Below the pieces are notes generated by a model that made no database searches, was not told where the DNA came from, and saw only the letters and a program-made list of their open reading frames with translations. A stretch of 64,000 nucleotides of DNA from an uncultured Bacteroidota bacterium (GTDB taxonomy: Bacteria; Bacteroidota; Bacteroidia; Flavobacteriales; Flavobacteriaceae), in the NCBI GenBank assembly GCA_913062555.1, contig CAJXVU010000003.1:1-64000 (forward strand), given 5' to 3'. Both the position numbers and the translations under genes were made by a program. Shown here piece by piece: positions 36,580 to 46,130 of the stretch (position 1 is its first letter; every line of letters starts with the position of its first letter).

Positions 36580-36608
36580 TTGCAAGATACAATTTTATAA
36601 TATTTTTG
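36580..36608 (+). promoter_or_regulatory. promoter of the S4-domain gene
   Basis: TTG (36580-36582), an 18-nt spacer and TATTTTTG (36601-36608) fit the consensus, with the start codon 33 nt downstream. Confidence 0.65.
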
Positions 36609-36640
36609 TACTATTACATTAACGTAGTTTTTACATTTTT

Positions 36641-37012
36641 ATGCGAATAGACAAATACCTCTGGTGTGTTAGATATTTTAAAACCCGAAGCATTGCCACC
36701 ACGGCATGTAAAAAGGGCCATGTTAAGGTGAATGGTAACACTATAAAACCCAGTAGAGAAGTTTATGCTACCGATAAAATTGAGCTTAGAAAAAACCAAA
36801 TTAATTACCAACTCACCGTTAATGATCTCCCCCCTAATAGGGTTGGCGCCAAATTAGTAGATATTTACCGTACAGACACTACTCCAAAAGAAGCGTTTAA
36901 AGCACAGGAATTATTGAAATACAGTAAAGATTACTATCGAAAAAAAGGCGTTGGAAGGCCAACAAAAAAAGACCGAAGAGATATTGACGATTTTAATGAC
37001 GAAAATGAGTAA
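36641..37012 (+). CDS. S4-domain RNA-binding protein (HslR/Hsp15 family)
   Basis: This 123-residue basic protein has an S4 domain at 1-60 (MRIDKYLWCVRYFKTRSIATTACKKGHVKVNG) and a Lys/Arg-rich tail (GVGRPTKKDRRD). Relatives bind stalled 50S subunits carrying nascent chains in the heat-shock response. It is followed after 30 nt by a phosphoribosyltransferase gene on the same strand. Confidence 0.88.
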   Translation: MRIDKYLWCVRYFKTRSIATTACKKGHVKVNGNTIKPSREVYATDKIELRKNQINYQLTVNDLPPNRVGAKLVDIYRTDTTPKEAFKAQELLKYSKDYYRKKGVGRPTKKDRRDIDDFNDENE

Positions 37013-37042
37013 TTTTACCTCACAATTTAACTCCTAGGCAAA

Positions 37043-37546
37043 ATGACTGCTAATAACAATGTTATCCTTACTCATCAAGAAATAAATCATAAAATCAAGC
37101 GTATTGCTTATCAAATTTACGAGAGCAACATTGAAGAGGAAGACATTATTTTAGCGGGAATTGATAGCAATGGTTATGTTTTGGCCGAAAAACTAAAAAA
37201 TGCTTTAAATAAAATTTCATCTATTAAACCTATTCTTTGTAAAGTCTCCATTGACAAAAAGAATCCTAGAAATGCAATTAAAACATCATTGACTGCAGCC
37301 AACTACACTAATAAATCTGTAATTTTGATAGATGACGTCCTAAATTCAGGGACTACACTTATCTATGGTGTAAAACACTTTTTGGATGTGCCATTAAAAC
37401 AATTCAAAACTGCCGTCTTGGTAAACAGAAATCATAAGAAGTATCCTGTCAAAGCCGATTTTAAAGGCATTTCCTTATCTACTTCTCTACATGAACATAT
37501 CGAGGTTAATTTAAGTGGAAACGAATACGATGTTGTTTTAGAATAG
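37043..37546 (+). CDS. phosphoribosyltransferase (PyrR-like)
   Basis: This 167-residue type I phosphoribosyltransferase has the PRPP-binding signature SVILIDDVLNSGTTL (about 91-105). N-terminal residues VILTHQEINHKIKRIAYQIYE resemble PyrR/Hpt proteins. The substrate, whether uracil, a purine or a regulatory role, cannot be read from the sequence. Its 3' end overlaps the convergent aroK by 9 bp. Confidence 0.82.
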   Translation: MTANNNVILTHQEINHKIKRIAYQIYESNIEEEDIILAGIDSNGYVLAEKLKNALNKISSIKPILCKVSIDKKNPRNAIKTSLTAANYTNKSVILIDDVLNSGTTLIYGVKHFLDVPLKQFKTAVLVNRNHKKYPVKADFKGISLSTSLHEHIEVNLSGNEYDVVLE

Positions 37547-38059
37547 CTTATTTCTAATTGCCTTTACGATAGCTTCTGTTGCTAATTTATCGGTTACAAA
37601 AGTTTCATTGGCCAGACTGTAAAACTGGTTGCGTTCAAATAAATGTTTTCCAATAAACTCAATAAGTTCTTCTTGTGTTTTTAAATGAGCCACTAAAGGG
37701 CGTTTGCTTTTTTCATTTTCAAGTCTGTTTACTAAAGTTCCTATGGATGCTTTCAGGTAAATAGAGTTAACATTGATTGCTTTCTTCAAGTATTCCATAT
37801 TTTGACCATAACATGGCGTTCCGCCTCCTAATGATAAAATAAGATTGTCATTCTCTTCTATAATTTCTTTTAAATATATTGATTCAATCTTTCTAAAGTA
37901 GATTTCTCCTTTAGCTTTAAAAAGGTCAACTATTGACATTTTTTCTCTTTCCTCGATATAATCATCCAAATCCACGAACTGATAATTTACTTTATCAGCT
38001 AATTGTCGACCAATTGTCGACTTTCCAGAGGCCATATATCCAATTAAAATTACGATCAT
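37538..38059 (-). CDS. aroK: shikimate kinase
   Basis: This 173-residue P-loop kinase phosphorylates shikimate at the 3-OH in the chorismate pathway. Motifs are Walker A GYMASGKSTIG, DLDDYIEER (shikimate/Mg contacts), the SLGGGTPC loop, and the lid RPLVAH. Full length. It is transcribed toward the phosphoribosyltransferase gene. Confidence 0.94.
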   Translation of the reverse strand: MIVILIGYMASGKSTIGRQLADKVNYQFVDLDDYIEEREKMSIVDLFKAKGEIYFRKIESIYLKEIIEENDNLILSLGGGTPCYGQNMEYLKKAINVNSIYLKASIGTLVNRLENEKSKRPLVAHLKTQEELIEFIGKHLFERNQFYSLANETFVTDKLATEAIVKAIRNKLF

Positions 38060-38135
38060 TTACTCGTTATAAATTGATTATTAAAAACATACATATTAGT
38101 ACTGCAAAAAAACAAAAAATTATTAAAAAAAAGTA

Positions 38136-38165
38136 TTGTTTTATTAATAAAACATTTTATATTTG
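38136..38165 (+). promoter_or_regulatory. tRNA promoter
   Basis: TTG (38136-38138), a 19-nt spacer and TATATTTG (38158-38165), followed by CACCCGC as at the rRNA promoters, lies 24 nt upstream of tRNA-Lys. This is the strongest promoter match in the area. Confidence 0.75.
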
Positions 38166-38188
38166 CACCCGCATTACAGAAACAAAAT

Positions 38189-38261
38189 GACCAGTTAGCT
38201 CAGTTGGTAGAGCATCTCCCTTTTAAGGAGAGGGTCCTGGGTTCGAGCCCCAGACTGGTCA
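38189..38261 (+). tRNA. tRNA-Lys (anticodon TTT)
   Basis: This 73-nt cloverleaf has acceptor GACCAGT pairing with ACTGGTC and discriminator A. The D-arm contains AGCTCAGTTGGTAGAGC. The anticodon arm is CTCCC-TTTTAAG-GAGAG with loop CTTTTAA (anticodon TTT), and the T-arm contains GGTTCGAGCCC. No CCA is encoded. Confidence 0.96.
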
Positions 38262-38262
38262 C

Positions 38263-38296
38263 AAAAAAAGTTAAGCATAATTGCTTAACTTTTTTT
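38263..38296 (+). terminator. hairpin and T-run between the two tRNA genes
   Basis: GTTAAGCA (38270-38277) pairs with TGCTTAAC (38282-38289) around TAAT. It is flanked by an A-run on the left and a T-run on the right, so the stem extends to about 14 bp. It is a good intrinsic terminator by form, placed directly after tRNA-Lys. Confidence 0.8.
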
Positions 38297-38318
38297 ATTT
38301 TTGATTAATTCAAAATTT

Positions 38319-38402
38319 GCGCACGTGGCGGAATTGGTAGACGCGCTAGCTTGAGGGGCTAGTGACCATTAGGTTGTGGAAGTTCGAGTCTTCTCGTGCG
38401 CA
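38319..38402 (+). tRNA. tRNA-Leu (anticodon GAG)
   Basis: This 84-nt class II tRNA has acceptor GCGCACG pairing with CGTGCGC and discriminator A. It has a D-arm with GGCGGAATTGGTAGACGC, an anticodon stem CTAGC/GCTAG around TTGAGGG (anticodon GAG), a variable arm, and a T-arm with GTTCGAGTC. A TATTTTTG at 38296-38303 could serve as its own -7 element, because a terminator separates it from tRNA-Lys. Confidence 0.95.
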
Positions 38403-38427
38403 CTATTAAAACTCACAAACACCTCAT

Positions 38428-38460
38428 AGACAGCTTTTTATACATGCTGTCTTTTTTTTT
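38428..38460 (+). terminator. terminator after tRNA-Leu
   Basis: AGACAGC (38428-38434) pairs with GCTGTCT (38446-38452) and is followed by a T-run of nine. Confidence 0.88.
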
Positions 38461-38596
38461 CACTGTGTTAGATTCTTTATTACTGGATTAGATTTTGTAT
38501 TGAATAAGGTGGCGCACTTGCTGGAGAAACATCACCCAAAACAATATTTCAACCTTTTTAATTTTACAGTATATTTACTTTATTGCTATAAAACTG

Positions 38597-38803
38597 ATGG
38601 AAGCATGGAAAATTAATACACTCAACGCTGACGATATCTATCGAATTATGCAAATTATTTTAATAAAGAAAGGTAAGATTGACATTTTGATCATCTCAGA
38701 CAGAAGTTATTTTAGTTTTCAAGATATTGACCTTTTAGACAAGCTAACAAAAAGCTCGAAGTATGATACTAAATATGTTTTCACTCAGCAAGTAACTCTG
38801 TAA
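38597..38803 (+). CDS. possible 68-residue protein, unrecognised
   Basis: This short frame begins with ATG and encodes alternating hydrophobic and charged residues (YRIMQIILIKKGKIDILIISD). That is compatible with a small alpha/beta protein but matches no family I know. Its 3' end overlaps the convergent redoxin gene by 23 bp. The gap it fills would otherwise be about 380 bp long. Existence is uncertain. Confidence 0.3.
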   Translation: MEAWKINTLNADDIYRIMQIILIKKGKIDILIISDRSYFSFQDIDLLDKLTKSSKYDTKYVFTQQVTL

Positions 38804-39344
38804 TTAAAGTGTTTAATTTCTCGCTATTCCAATTTGCCGCACCGCCTTTATCAATAACAATTTCTCCTTTTTTATTGATAACATAGGTTCTTGGGATACT
38901 TTTTACCTTAAAATCGCTCGGATATTTTGATTGTGGGGTATAACTTCTAAGGCCATATTCTTTTTTATCTAAGAATTTCTGTACCACTTTTGGATTTTCG
39001 CCAGAAACGAGAATGAAAGCAACATCATCATTAAATGTAGCATATAATTGGTCAATACTTTTCATTTCAGCAATACAAGGTGGACACCAAGTTGCCCAAA
39101 AGTTTAAGAATACCACTTTACCTTTCAGGTCTTTAAAATTGAGTTTGTTCCCATCAAGATCTTGTAATTGCCAATCTTGATAACTAATAGATACTCTATT
39201 TGTTTCTGACGCTATAGATGGTCCAAATAAAGCCAACCCTTTATGTAATGCCACCTGAATGGGTTTCCTTGTTTGAGGGAAGACCAATAGGGCGATAACC
39301 ACTATAAAAATTAAGTTGTTGCGTTTGGTTTTAGACAGTTTCAT
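38781..39344 (-). CDS. TlpA-like thiol-disulfide oxidoreductase
   Basis: This 187-residue exported protein has an N-terminal signal-anchor at about 10-27 (LIFIVVIALLVFPQ) and a thioredoxin-fold TlpA/redoxin domain with catalytic FWATWCPPC. The cis-proline loop appears as KSIPRTYVI. It would work in the periplasm as a thiol reductant, for example in cytochrome c or protein maturation; the partner is not evident here. Confidence 0.9.
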   Translation of the reverse strand: MKLSKTKRNNLIFIVVIALLVFPQTRKPIQVALHKGLALFGPSIASETNRVSISYQDWQLQDLDGNKLNFKDLKGKVVFLNFWATWCPPCIAEMKSIDQLYATFNDDVAFILVSGENPKVVQKFLDKKEYGLRSYTPQSKYPSDFKVKSIPRTYVINKKGEIVIDKGGAANWNSEKLNTLITELLAE

Positions 39345-39423
39345 ATATAAAAATTAAAAAGCATAGTTCCTATGTCGAAACTATGCTTCAAATCTAACAA
39401 AAACTAAACTTACTTATCGTAAA

Positions 39424-40296
39424 TTATCGTATTACCATTCCTGACAAGGATGTTAATGGCCCTATTCCCATTGCTATTGTTGTATGGTTTGCTGCATTTA
39501 CCGGTACCATATGCGCCAATGGCTTAAATGTAAATGGTTGTGGACTATTATCCGGATTTGGTTCAACAGTAATTACAATCGTTGTCCCTTTCAAGTCCGT
39601 TGGAAATATAAGATTATCTGGAGCATTTTGTAAAAAATCTTCTCCTGGAAAATTGGGGCCATCACCTGCTTCGCCTTTGAAGTTTGATGTCGACGCATTA
39701 TCATCTGCCATATCCGCCGCTGTAAAGGTTCCTGTACTTACTGGCACGCCATCAATTACCGCCCATCCTTCATATTTCCATCCGGCACCTAAGTCCGGTA
39801 AATTTAAACCAGTCACAGCAGTCCCGCTGGAATTATTTAAAAACCAAACCCCACTTTCTTCATTATTCATATCGGTATCGGTTGGAGTTGCCAAAATATA
39901 GTTTCCTGACGCATTACTAAAATCTCCCACTAAACCGGTTGAACCTACATTCGCCGAACTTCCTGTAAAATCACCTGCCAAAATTTTAGTTGCGGCAGGT
40001 CCAGGCTCAGGATCTTCAGAAGGCTCAATTGTTAATACGAAAGTTGAGGCATTAGCCAGTTGAGAAGTCTCCACTGCAAAAGATTGCGGAAATATAATAC
40101 TTGAAAATCGCCCGGTAGAAATGGGAGCTCCCTCAACTATAATCCATCCTTCATAAACAAAATCATCTCCCAAAGCGTCCAAGCCTTCTAGGTTTAGCAC
40201 TAAATTTGTGGTTGAGAAATTATTATCATCATCACTATTGCAAGAAGTTGCTAATATCCCCATCGCTAAAATTGCAAAAAACATTTTTCTAATCAT
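39424..40296 (-). CDS. lipoprotein with two RskA C-terminal-like domains
   Basis: This 290-residue protein has a lipoprotein signal (MIRKMFFAILAMGILATSC) and an Asp/Asn tether. Two tandem domains follow, at about 30-150 and 160-275. Each has the pattern L-x-L-x-x-L, YEGWxxxxGxPxSTGxF, and a later VxTIEP or VITVEP. This resembles the extracytoplasmic C-terminal domain of anti-sigma-K factors (RskA). The zinc-finger anti-sigma part and the transmembrane helix are absent, and no sigma factor lies nearby. The domain likeness is from motif reading only. A surface or periplasmic binding role is inferred. Confidence 0.7.
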   Translation of the reverse strand: MIRKMFFAILAMGILATSCNSDDDNNFSTTNLVLNLEGLDALGDDFVYEGWIIVEGAPISTGRFSSIIFPQSFAVETSQLANASTFVLTIEPSEDPEPGPAATKILAGDFTGSSANVGSTGLVGDFSNASGNYILATPTDTDMNNEESGVWFLNNSSGTAVTGLNLPDLGAGWKYEGWAVIDGVPVSTGTFTAADMADDNASTSNFKGEAGDGPNFPGEDFLQNAPDNLIFPTDLKGTTIVITVEPNPDNSPQPFTFKPLAHMVPVNAANHTTIAMGIGPLTSLSGMVIR

Positions 40297-40371
40297 CTGT
40301 TATCAATTTTTGAATTTATACTAATTCAAAGATATCTGATGGTATAGAAATGAAATGTTAGCTATCTAACA

Positions 40372-41043
40372 CTAAGCAGATTTTTTATAAATTCTTATTT
40401 CTTTGCGACTAAAATCAAGAATATTTTCTTCCTTTAATTCATTTAATAGAATATTAAGCGTCGGTCGTGAAGTCCCTATTAAGGAGGCGATATCTTTTTG
40501 TGTATAGGGATGACAAATTACCATATCTCCAGTGTGTATACAATTGTGGCCATAGTCTAGGTATAGTTCGTTTAAAAATTCCAGTAAACGCGTTTTAGAA
40601 TCTTTAAACAATAGCAATTGAAGTCGTCTTTCTAACTTTTTAAATTTAAATCCTATGAATTTATATATTTTAAAACTGAAATTTTGGTTGTTTTTCATTA
40701 AATCATGCATGGTTTGCACATCAATTGGACAAATTGAAGTATCATTATCTACAGATTGGGCAAACTCATCTCTTACGTATTCTCCAAGAATTGCCGTTTC
40801 ACCAAATAATTCTCCTTGAGTTAAAATTGCTTTAACGATCTCATCTCCGTTTTCAGTATAATAACCTATTTTAACTTTACCCTTTTCAATAAGATATACT
40901 TTACTCGCTGAGTCTTCTTCAAAATAGATATAGTCCTTCTTTTTATAAGCATCAAAGTCATGTTTTGCTTTATAAGTACTAAACTTATGAGGGCAAAGCA
41001 TATTAAACAAATTTACATCTTCAAAAAACCAAATAGGCTTCAT
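40372..41043 (-). CDS. Crp/Fnr-family transcription regulator
   Basis: This 223-residue protein has a cyclic-nucleotide-binding fold at about 25-140 (IYFEEDSASKVYLIEKGKVKIGYYTENGDEI and GELFGETAILGE) and a winged helix-turn-helix at about 170-220 (YTQKDIASLIGTSRPTLNILLNELKEENIL). The GE motif is present, but the Arg-Ser/Thr-Ala phosphate contacts for cAMP are not clear. The N-terminal cysteine set of FNR is absent. The effector is unknown; the window does encode a class III cyclase (24108-25178), but a link is speculative. Confidence 0.88.
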   Translation of the reverse strand: MKPIWFFEDVNLFNMLCPHKFSTYKAKHDFDAYKKKDYIYFEEDSASKVYLIEKGKVKIGYYTENGDEIVKAILTQGELFGETAILGEYVRDEFAQSVDNDTSICPIDVQTMHDLMKNNQNFSFKIYKFIGFKFKKLERRLQLLLFKDSKTRLLEFLNELYLDYGHNCIHTGDMVICHPYTQKDIASLIGTSRPTLNILLNELKEENILDFSRKEIRIYKKSA

Positions 41044-41110
41044 TAATTTTGAATTTCGTTAGTTTAGAGCTATGTCGCTTTCTGGCTACAAAACTTACGT
41101 CAAGGCATAA

Positions 41111-41138
41111 AAAAACCCCTGAATTTCTTCAGGAGTTT
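41111..41138 (-). terminator. terminator after aconitase
   Basis: On the minus strand AACTCCTGAA and TTCAGGGGTT pair around GAAA (one G-U pair) and run into a T-tract. It lies 25 nt past the aconitase stop. Confidence 0.85.
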
Positions 41139-41162
41139 TAGATATTGTGAATGGATTAAATT

Positions 41163-43424
41163 TTAAGCGTTTTGCTTTTTAATTAAGTTCAATGCCGATC
41201 CAATTTTATACCATTCTATCTGGCCTTCATTATAAGTATGATTCGCCACAATAACATCTTTAGACCCATCTGCATGTACAGCTTCTATAGTTAATGGTTT
41301 ACCGGGAGCAAATTCATTTAAATCTACAAAGTTAAAGGTATCATCTTCTTGAATTAAATCGAAATCACTTTCATTTGCGAAGGTCAATCCTAACATTCCT
41401 TGTTTTTTAAGGTTTGTTTCATGAATACGCGCAAACGACTTCACGATTACTGCGGCTACACCCAAATGTCTAGGTTCCATTGCAGCGTGTTCACGAGACG
41501 ATCCTTCTCCATAGTTATGATCACCTACTACTATGGTATTAATTCCAGCGGCTTTATAGGCGCGCTGTGTTTTTGGCACAGCATCATAGTCCCCATTTAA
41601 TTGAGACTTCACAAAGTTAGTCTTCATATTAAATGCATTTACGGCACCTATTAAACAGTTATTTGAAATATTATCTAAATGTCCACGGTATCGCAACCAA
41701 GGACCAGCCATAGAAATATGGTCTGTTGTACATTTACCATGTGCTTTAATTAAAAGTTTAGCCCCAGTAATCTCATCACCAATAGGCTCAAAAGGAGTCA
41801 ATAACTCTAAACGCTCAGATGTATCTGCTACAACTACATTAACATGGCTTCCGTCTTCTTCTGGAGCTAAATAACCCGCATCTTCAACAGCAAAGCCTTT
41901 AGTAGGTAATTCCCATCCAGTTGGTTCTTCTAACATCACTTCTTCACCATTCTCATTGATTAATGAGTCTGTTAGTGGATTAAAGTCCAAACGTCCAGCA
42001 ATTGCAACTGCTGCTACCATTTCTGGAGAGGCTACAAATGCATGAGTATTTGGGTTACCATCTGCTCTTTTTGCAAAATTTCTATTAAATGAATGAATTA
42101 TAGAATTCTTTTCTTCCTTATCAGCGCCTTCTCTAGCCCATTGACCAATACATGGTCCACAAGCATTTGTAAAAATTTTAGCGTCTAGTTTTTCAAAAAC
42201 CTCAAGAATCCCATCGCGATCTGCAGTATAACGTACTTGCTCAGATCCTGGATTAATCCCTAGTTCAGATTTTATTTTCAAGCCTTTATTTAACGCTTGT
42301 TGCGCTATAGAAGATGCTCTAGATAAATCTTCATATGATGAATTTGTACATGAACCAATTAATCCCCATTCTACTTTTATAGGCCATCCATTAGCTTTTG
42401 CTTTGCCAGTCATTGTTCCAACAGGTGTTGCTAAATCGGGAGTAAATGGTCCATTTATGTGAGGTGTTAGCTCTGTTAAATTGATTTCGATAACTTCATC
42501 AAAATATTGCTCAGGATTTGCATATACTTCAGCATCACCAGTTAAATATTCTTTGATATCATTTGCAGCATCGGCAACATCATCACGATCTGTTGAACGT
42601 AAATAACGCTCCATAGATTCATCATATCCAAATGTAGATGTGGTTGCTCCAATTTCGGCTCCCATATTACAAATAGTTCCTTTCCCTGTACAAGACATTG
42701 AATTGGCGCCTTCACCAAAATATTCTACGATTGCTCCTGTTCCTCCTTTTGTGGTAAGTATTCCAGCAACCTTTAATATTACATCTTTAGGTGCAGTCCA
42801 CCCTGAAAGTTTTCCTGTTAATTTTATTCCAATTAATTTAGGGAACTTTAATTCCCAGGCCATTCCTGCCATAACATCAACAGCATCTGCTCCACCAACA
42901 CCAATGGCTAACATCCCTAATCCTCCAGCATTAACGGTATGCGAGTCGGTACCAATCATCATTCCTCCAGGAAACGCATAGTTTTCTAGAACGACCTGAT
43001 GAATAATTCCTGCTCCTGGCTTCCAGAATCCTATGCCATATTTATTTGATACAGATTCTAAAAAATTAAATACTTCATTACTATTATTCAGTGCAAATTG
43101 TAAATCTTTATCGGCTCCTACTCTGGCTTGAATTAAATGATCACAATGTACCGTTGTTGGTACAGCAACCTTTTTCTTTCCTGCTTGCATAAACTGCAAC
43201 AATGCCATTTGAGCTGTAGCATCTTGACATGCAATTCTATCTGGTGCAAAATCAACATAATCCTTACCTCTAGTATAGGCCTTATTTGGATTAGTATCCC
43301 AAAGGTGGGCGTATAAAATCTTTTCGGAAAGTGTTAATGGTTTTCCAACAGTTTCACGTGCAGCATCTACCCGTTCTGTCATTTTACCATACACATTTTT
43401 AATCATGTCAATATCGAATGCCAT
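41163..43424 (-). CDS. acnA: aconitate hydratase
   Basis: This 753-residue cytoplasmic TCA-cycle enzyme isomerises citrate to isocitrate through cis-aconitate. The [4Fe-4S] ligands are visible in [15 protein letters not shown] and [10 protein letters not shown]. The substrate-binding [25 protein letters not shown] and the C-terminal swivel [19 protein letters not shown] are conserved. The length and order match the mitochondrial-type aconitase common in Bacteroidota, rather than the longer AcnA/IRP form, so the symbol is approximate. Confidence 0.95.
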   Translation of the reverse strand: MAFDIDMIKNVYGKMTERVDAARETVGKPLTLSEKILYAHLWDTNPNKAYTRGKDYVDFAPDRIACQDATAQMALLQFMQAGKKKVAVPTTVHCDHLIQARVGADKDLQFALNNSNEVFNFLESVSNKYGIGFWKPGAGIIHQVVLENYAFPGGMMIGTDSHTVNAGGLGMLAIGVGGADAVDVMAGMAWELKFPKLIGIKLTGKLSGWTAPKDVILKVAGILTTKGGTGAIVEYFGEGANSMSCTGKGTICNMGAEIGATTSTFGYDESMERYLRSTDRDDVADAANDIKEYLTGDAEVYANPEQYFDEVIEINLTELTPHINGPFTPDLATPVGTMTGKAKANGWPIKVEWGLIGSCTNSSYEDLSRASSIAQQALNKGLKIKSELGINPGSEQVRYTADRDGILEVFEKLDAKIFTNACGPCIGQWAREGADKEEKNSIIHSFNRNFAKRADGNPNTHAFVASPEMVAAVAIAGRLDFNPLTDSLINENGEEVMLEEPTGWELPTKGFAVEDAGYLAPEEDGSHVNVVVADTSERLELLTPFEPIGDEITGAKLLIKAHGKCTTDHISMAGPWLRYRGHLDNISNNCLIGAVNAFNMKTNFVKSQLNGDYDAVPKTQRAYKAAGINTIVVGDHNYGEGSSREHAAMEPRHLGVAAVIVKSFARIHETNLKKQGMLGLTFANESDFDLIQEDDTFNFVDLNEFAPGKPLTIEAVHADGSKDVIVANHTYNEGQIEWYKIGSALNLIKKQNA

Positions 43425-43434
43425 AAACTTCTAT

Positions 43435-43724
43435 TTTAAATTATAATCAGTTTTTTTAAGTTTCACCTGCCCTCATAATAGTCAGATGATAGAGCATATA
43501 TACAGATCAAATATAAATCAACTCAATCGTTATATCTCGTTGCGCAAAATTACGGAATTTTAATATATTTTAAAAAATATACAACGATATAGAACAAAAA
43601 CTAAATATTTGACATCAAAACACCAAATATCACAAACTTGGTTATCAAATCAATAATTTATACGTTGAAAAAATACTAAATTAACAATGAAATAGTGGGT
43701 GAAGTAAATAGGAACAATAAATAA
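43435..43724. other. aconitase upstream region
   Basis: A minus-strand TAATTTTG (43545-43552) could be the -7 element of the aconitase gene, giving a leader of about 115 nt. No matching TTG lies at the normal distance, which suggests regulation. The rest, up to the moxR stop, shows no gene. Confidence 0.45.
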
Positions 43725-44678
43725 TTAAAACAAACTCTCAATGATTTGCTCTTCAGTGACTCCTTCTGCCTCAGCTTTGTAGTTTTTAATAATTCGGTGA
43801 CGTAAGATACTATGTGCAACCGCTTGTACATTTTCAATATCTGGAGAAAATTTTCCTTGAATAGCAGCATGAGTTTTTGCGGCCAAAATAAGATTCTGGG
43901 ATGCTCTAGGTCCAGCTCCCCAATCTATATATTGTTTCACCAAAGTGGTGGCTGTTGAATTATCTGGTCTGGTTTTACTAACCATTTGTACAGCATATTC
44001 CACCACATTGTCTGCTACTGGAATACGACGTATCACATGTTGAAAATCGATAATATCCTTTGATGTAAACAAAGAATTAACGGTAACTTCTCTATCAGAC
44101 GTAGTGGTCTTAACAACTTCTACCTCTTCATCAAATGATGGGTATTTTAAATTAATGGCAAACATAAACCTATCTAATTGTGCTTCAGGTAAAGGATAAG
44201 TACCTTCTTGTTCAATTGGGTTTTGTGTTGCTAATACGAAATATGGCAATTCTAATTTATAATGATGTCCTGCAACTGTTACTGCACGTTCTTGCATTGC
44301 TTCTAATAATGCAGCTTGAGTTTTAGGTGGTGTTCTATTAATTTCATCTGCAAGAATAATATTCGCAAATATTGGTCCTTTTATGAATTTAAAATGACGA
44401 TTTTCGTCCAATATCTCACTACCTAAAATATCACTAGGCATTAAATCTGGTGTAAACTGGATTCTTTTAAAATCTAATCCTAAAGCTTGAGCAATAGTAT
44501 TGACCATTAGTGTTTTTGCTAAACCAGGCACTCCTATTAAAAGTGAATGTCCTCCTGAAAAAACAGAAATTAATATTTGGTTAACGACCTCATCCTGTCC
44601 AACAATAACCTTGGCTATTTCGGCTTTTAAATCTTTATATTTAGAAACAAAGTGTTGTAAGGCAGCAACGTCAGACAT
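43725..44678 (-). CDS. MoxR-family AAA+ ATPase
   Basis: This 317-residue protein has Walker A IGVPGLAKTLM, Walker B ANIILADEINRTPPKTQAALLEAMQE, sensor 1 LATQNPIEQEGTYPLPEAQLDRFMF and a C-terminal lid. MoxR ATPases act as chaperones that mature protein complexes, often with a VWA protein; none is encoded here. It lies 3 nt after the SurA-like gene, so it is in the same operon. Confidence 0.92.
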   Translation of the reverse strand: MSDVAALQHFVSKYKDLKAEIAKVIVGQDEVVNQILISVFSGGHSLLIGVPGLAKTLMVNTIAQALGLDFKRIQFTPDLMPSDILGSEILDENRHFKFIKGPIFANIILADEINRTPPKTQAALLEAMQERAVTVAGHHYKLELPYFVLATQNPIEQEGTYPLPEAQLDRFMFAINLKYPSFDEEVEVVKTTTSDREVTVNSLFTSKDIIDFQHVIRRIPVADNVVEYAVQMVSKTRPDNSTATTLVKQYIDWGAGPRASQNLILAAKTHAAIQGKFSPDIENVQAVAHSILRHRIIKNYKAEAEGVTEEQIIESLF

Positions 44679-44681
44679 ATA

Positions 44682-46130
44682 TTAGTTCTCTTTTTTTAAC
44701 CAGTTAGCATTAAAATCACATTCACGATGCTCTCCATTCAACTTAATAAATGTTTCCATGATCTTTTCTTCTTGCCATTCACCAATTGCATCTAGCTTTT
44801 TACTGTATAAAGCTAAATCTTTAATTTTTAGATAATCCTTTGCAAAATCTGCTTCGTGCTCGTCAAATCTATCTGTAACAGTGATGAGTTTAAACTTAAC
44901 ATCATTAACTCGGTCTCTTTCCTGAATTACCGTGCTAATTTCGTTGTTTTTTAAGTTTTGAACTTGACCATAAAGTTCAGGGTCAATTTTCGTTAATGGA
45001 AATGTAAAATCTTGAGTTTCAGGATTTCTCAACTGTCCGCCTTCAAATTTTGTTTCTTTCTCATCGCTTACCTCTAATGCCGCTTCAGCAAAAGTGATAT
45101 CTCCAGCAACAATCCGTGCTCTTGCATTATCAATTTTCTCTTTGGCTTCATTAATTGCATCCTGAGTTAATTTTGGTTTCATTAGAATGTGTCTCACATC
45201 ATATTCTTGTCCTCTAATCTTTTCTAAATAAATAATATGATATCCATATTCAGACTTAAAAGGTTCTGATATTTCGCCTTCTTCCATTGAAAATGCAACG
45301 TCTCTAAACTCTTTTACCATTTGAGGACGGTTTCTATTTAAGGTATAAGCACCACCATCTTTTTTTGAACCTGTATCTTCACTATACAACACTGCTTTTG
45401 TAGTAAAACTTGAGCCGTTTTCAATAATATCTGCTTTAAACCCTTTTAACCGATCTATAACTTTTTGCCTTTCAGCTTCCGTAGTTTCAGGAATAACAAC
45501 AATTACTGCCAATTTAAGTTCGGTACCAAACATTGGTAAATCACCTTTTAGCTCATTGTTAAAAAACTGTCTTACTTCTTCTGGTGTTACTTCAATCTCA
45601 TCCGTAATTTTTTGTTGCATGAGCTCGATCATTTGCTTATTCTTATTAAGCTCAAACATTTCGTCTCTTAGTTCTTGTTCTGTATCTTTTTTATAAAAAG
45701 CTATCAATTTTTCTAAAGAACCAATTTGTTGAGAAAAAACACTAATTTGCTGATCAACATAAGACTTTACTTGAGCAGGATTAACTACTATACTGTCTTG
45801 AATAGAATGATGCATATACAATTTATCCTCAAGAAGAGATCCAAAAATTTTACAGCGTGTTACACCTTCTAAGGACTCTCCATTAGCTTTAGCTTGTTCA
45901 ATGACGTTATCAATATCAGAATCTAAGATTACATAATCTCCAATTACAGCAGCAACACCATCAACTTTCATGCGTTCTGATGGATCAAATGTTTTAGCAA
46001 CTTCTTTAATATCTTCTTTATCCTCAATTATTTCTTGTGCCATTGTTGTCAATGACGATAGCATTATTATGCTTAATACAAAATATTTCACTTTAGTTAA
46101 AAATTTCAAATTGTTTGTTTTTAATTGCAT
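44682..46130 (-). CDS. surA: SurA-type periplasmic peptidyl-prolyl isomerase
   Basis: This 482-residue exported folding factor has a SurA N-terminal domain (about 50-190) and a first PpiC/parvulin domain at about 200-300 (GGAYTLNRNRPQMVKEFRDV, then GYHIIYLEKI). A second, degenerate one lies at about 310-410. It assists outer-membrane protein folding. The ATG start overlaps the preceding gene by 38 bp. A GTG at 46089-46091 lies 1 nt after that gene's stop and gives a compact signal peptide (KYFVLSIIMLSSLTTMAQ), so it may be the true start (469 residues). Confidence 0.87.
   Translation of the reverse strand: MQLKTNNLKFLTKVKYFVLSIIMLSSLTTMAQEIIEDKEDIKEVAKTFDPSERMKVDGVAAVIGDYVILDSDIDNVIEQAKANGESLEGVTRCKIFGSLLEDKLYMHHSIQDSIVVNPAQVKSYVDQQISVFSQQIGSLEKLIAFYKKDTEQELRDEMFELNKNKQMIELMQQKITDEIEVTPEEVRQFFNNELKGDLPMFGTELKLAVIVVIPETTEAERQKVIDRLKGFKADIIENGSSFTTKAVLYSEDTGSKKDGGAYTLNRNRPQMVKEFRDVAFSMEEGEISEPFKSEYGYHIIYLEKIRGQEYDVRHILMKPKLTQDAINEAKEKIDNARARIVAGDITFAEAALEVSDEKETKFEGGQLRNPETQDFTFPLTKIDPELYGQVQNLKNNEISTVIQERDRVNDVKFKLITVTDRFDEHEADFAKDYLKIKDLALYSKKLDAIGEWQEEKIMETFIKLNGEHRECDFNANWLKKEN

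Noticed and set aside
38189-38402. The tRNA pair as an integration site for a mobile element
   Set aside because: No integrase gene and no second copy of a tRNA 3' end was seen nearby, and the downstream genes are ordinary chromosomal ones.
42640-42981. 113-codon plus-strand frame inside aconitase
   Set aside because: It is antisense to the most conserved aconitase region and rich in Pro/Ala/Ile from reverse reading of Gly/Asn codons. It is a shadow.
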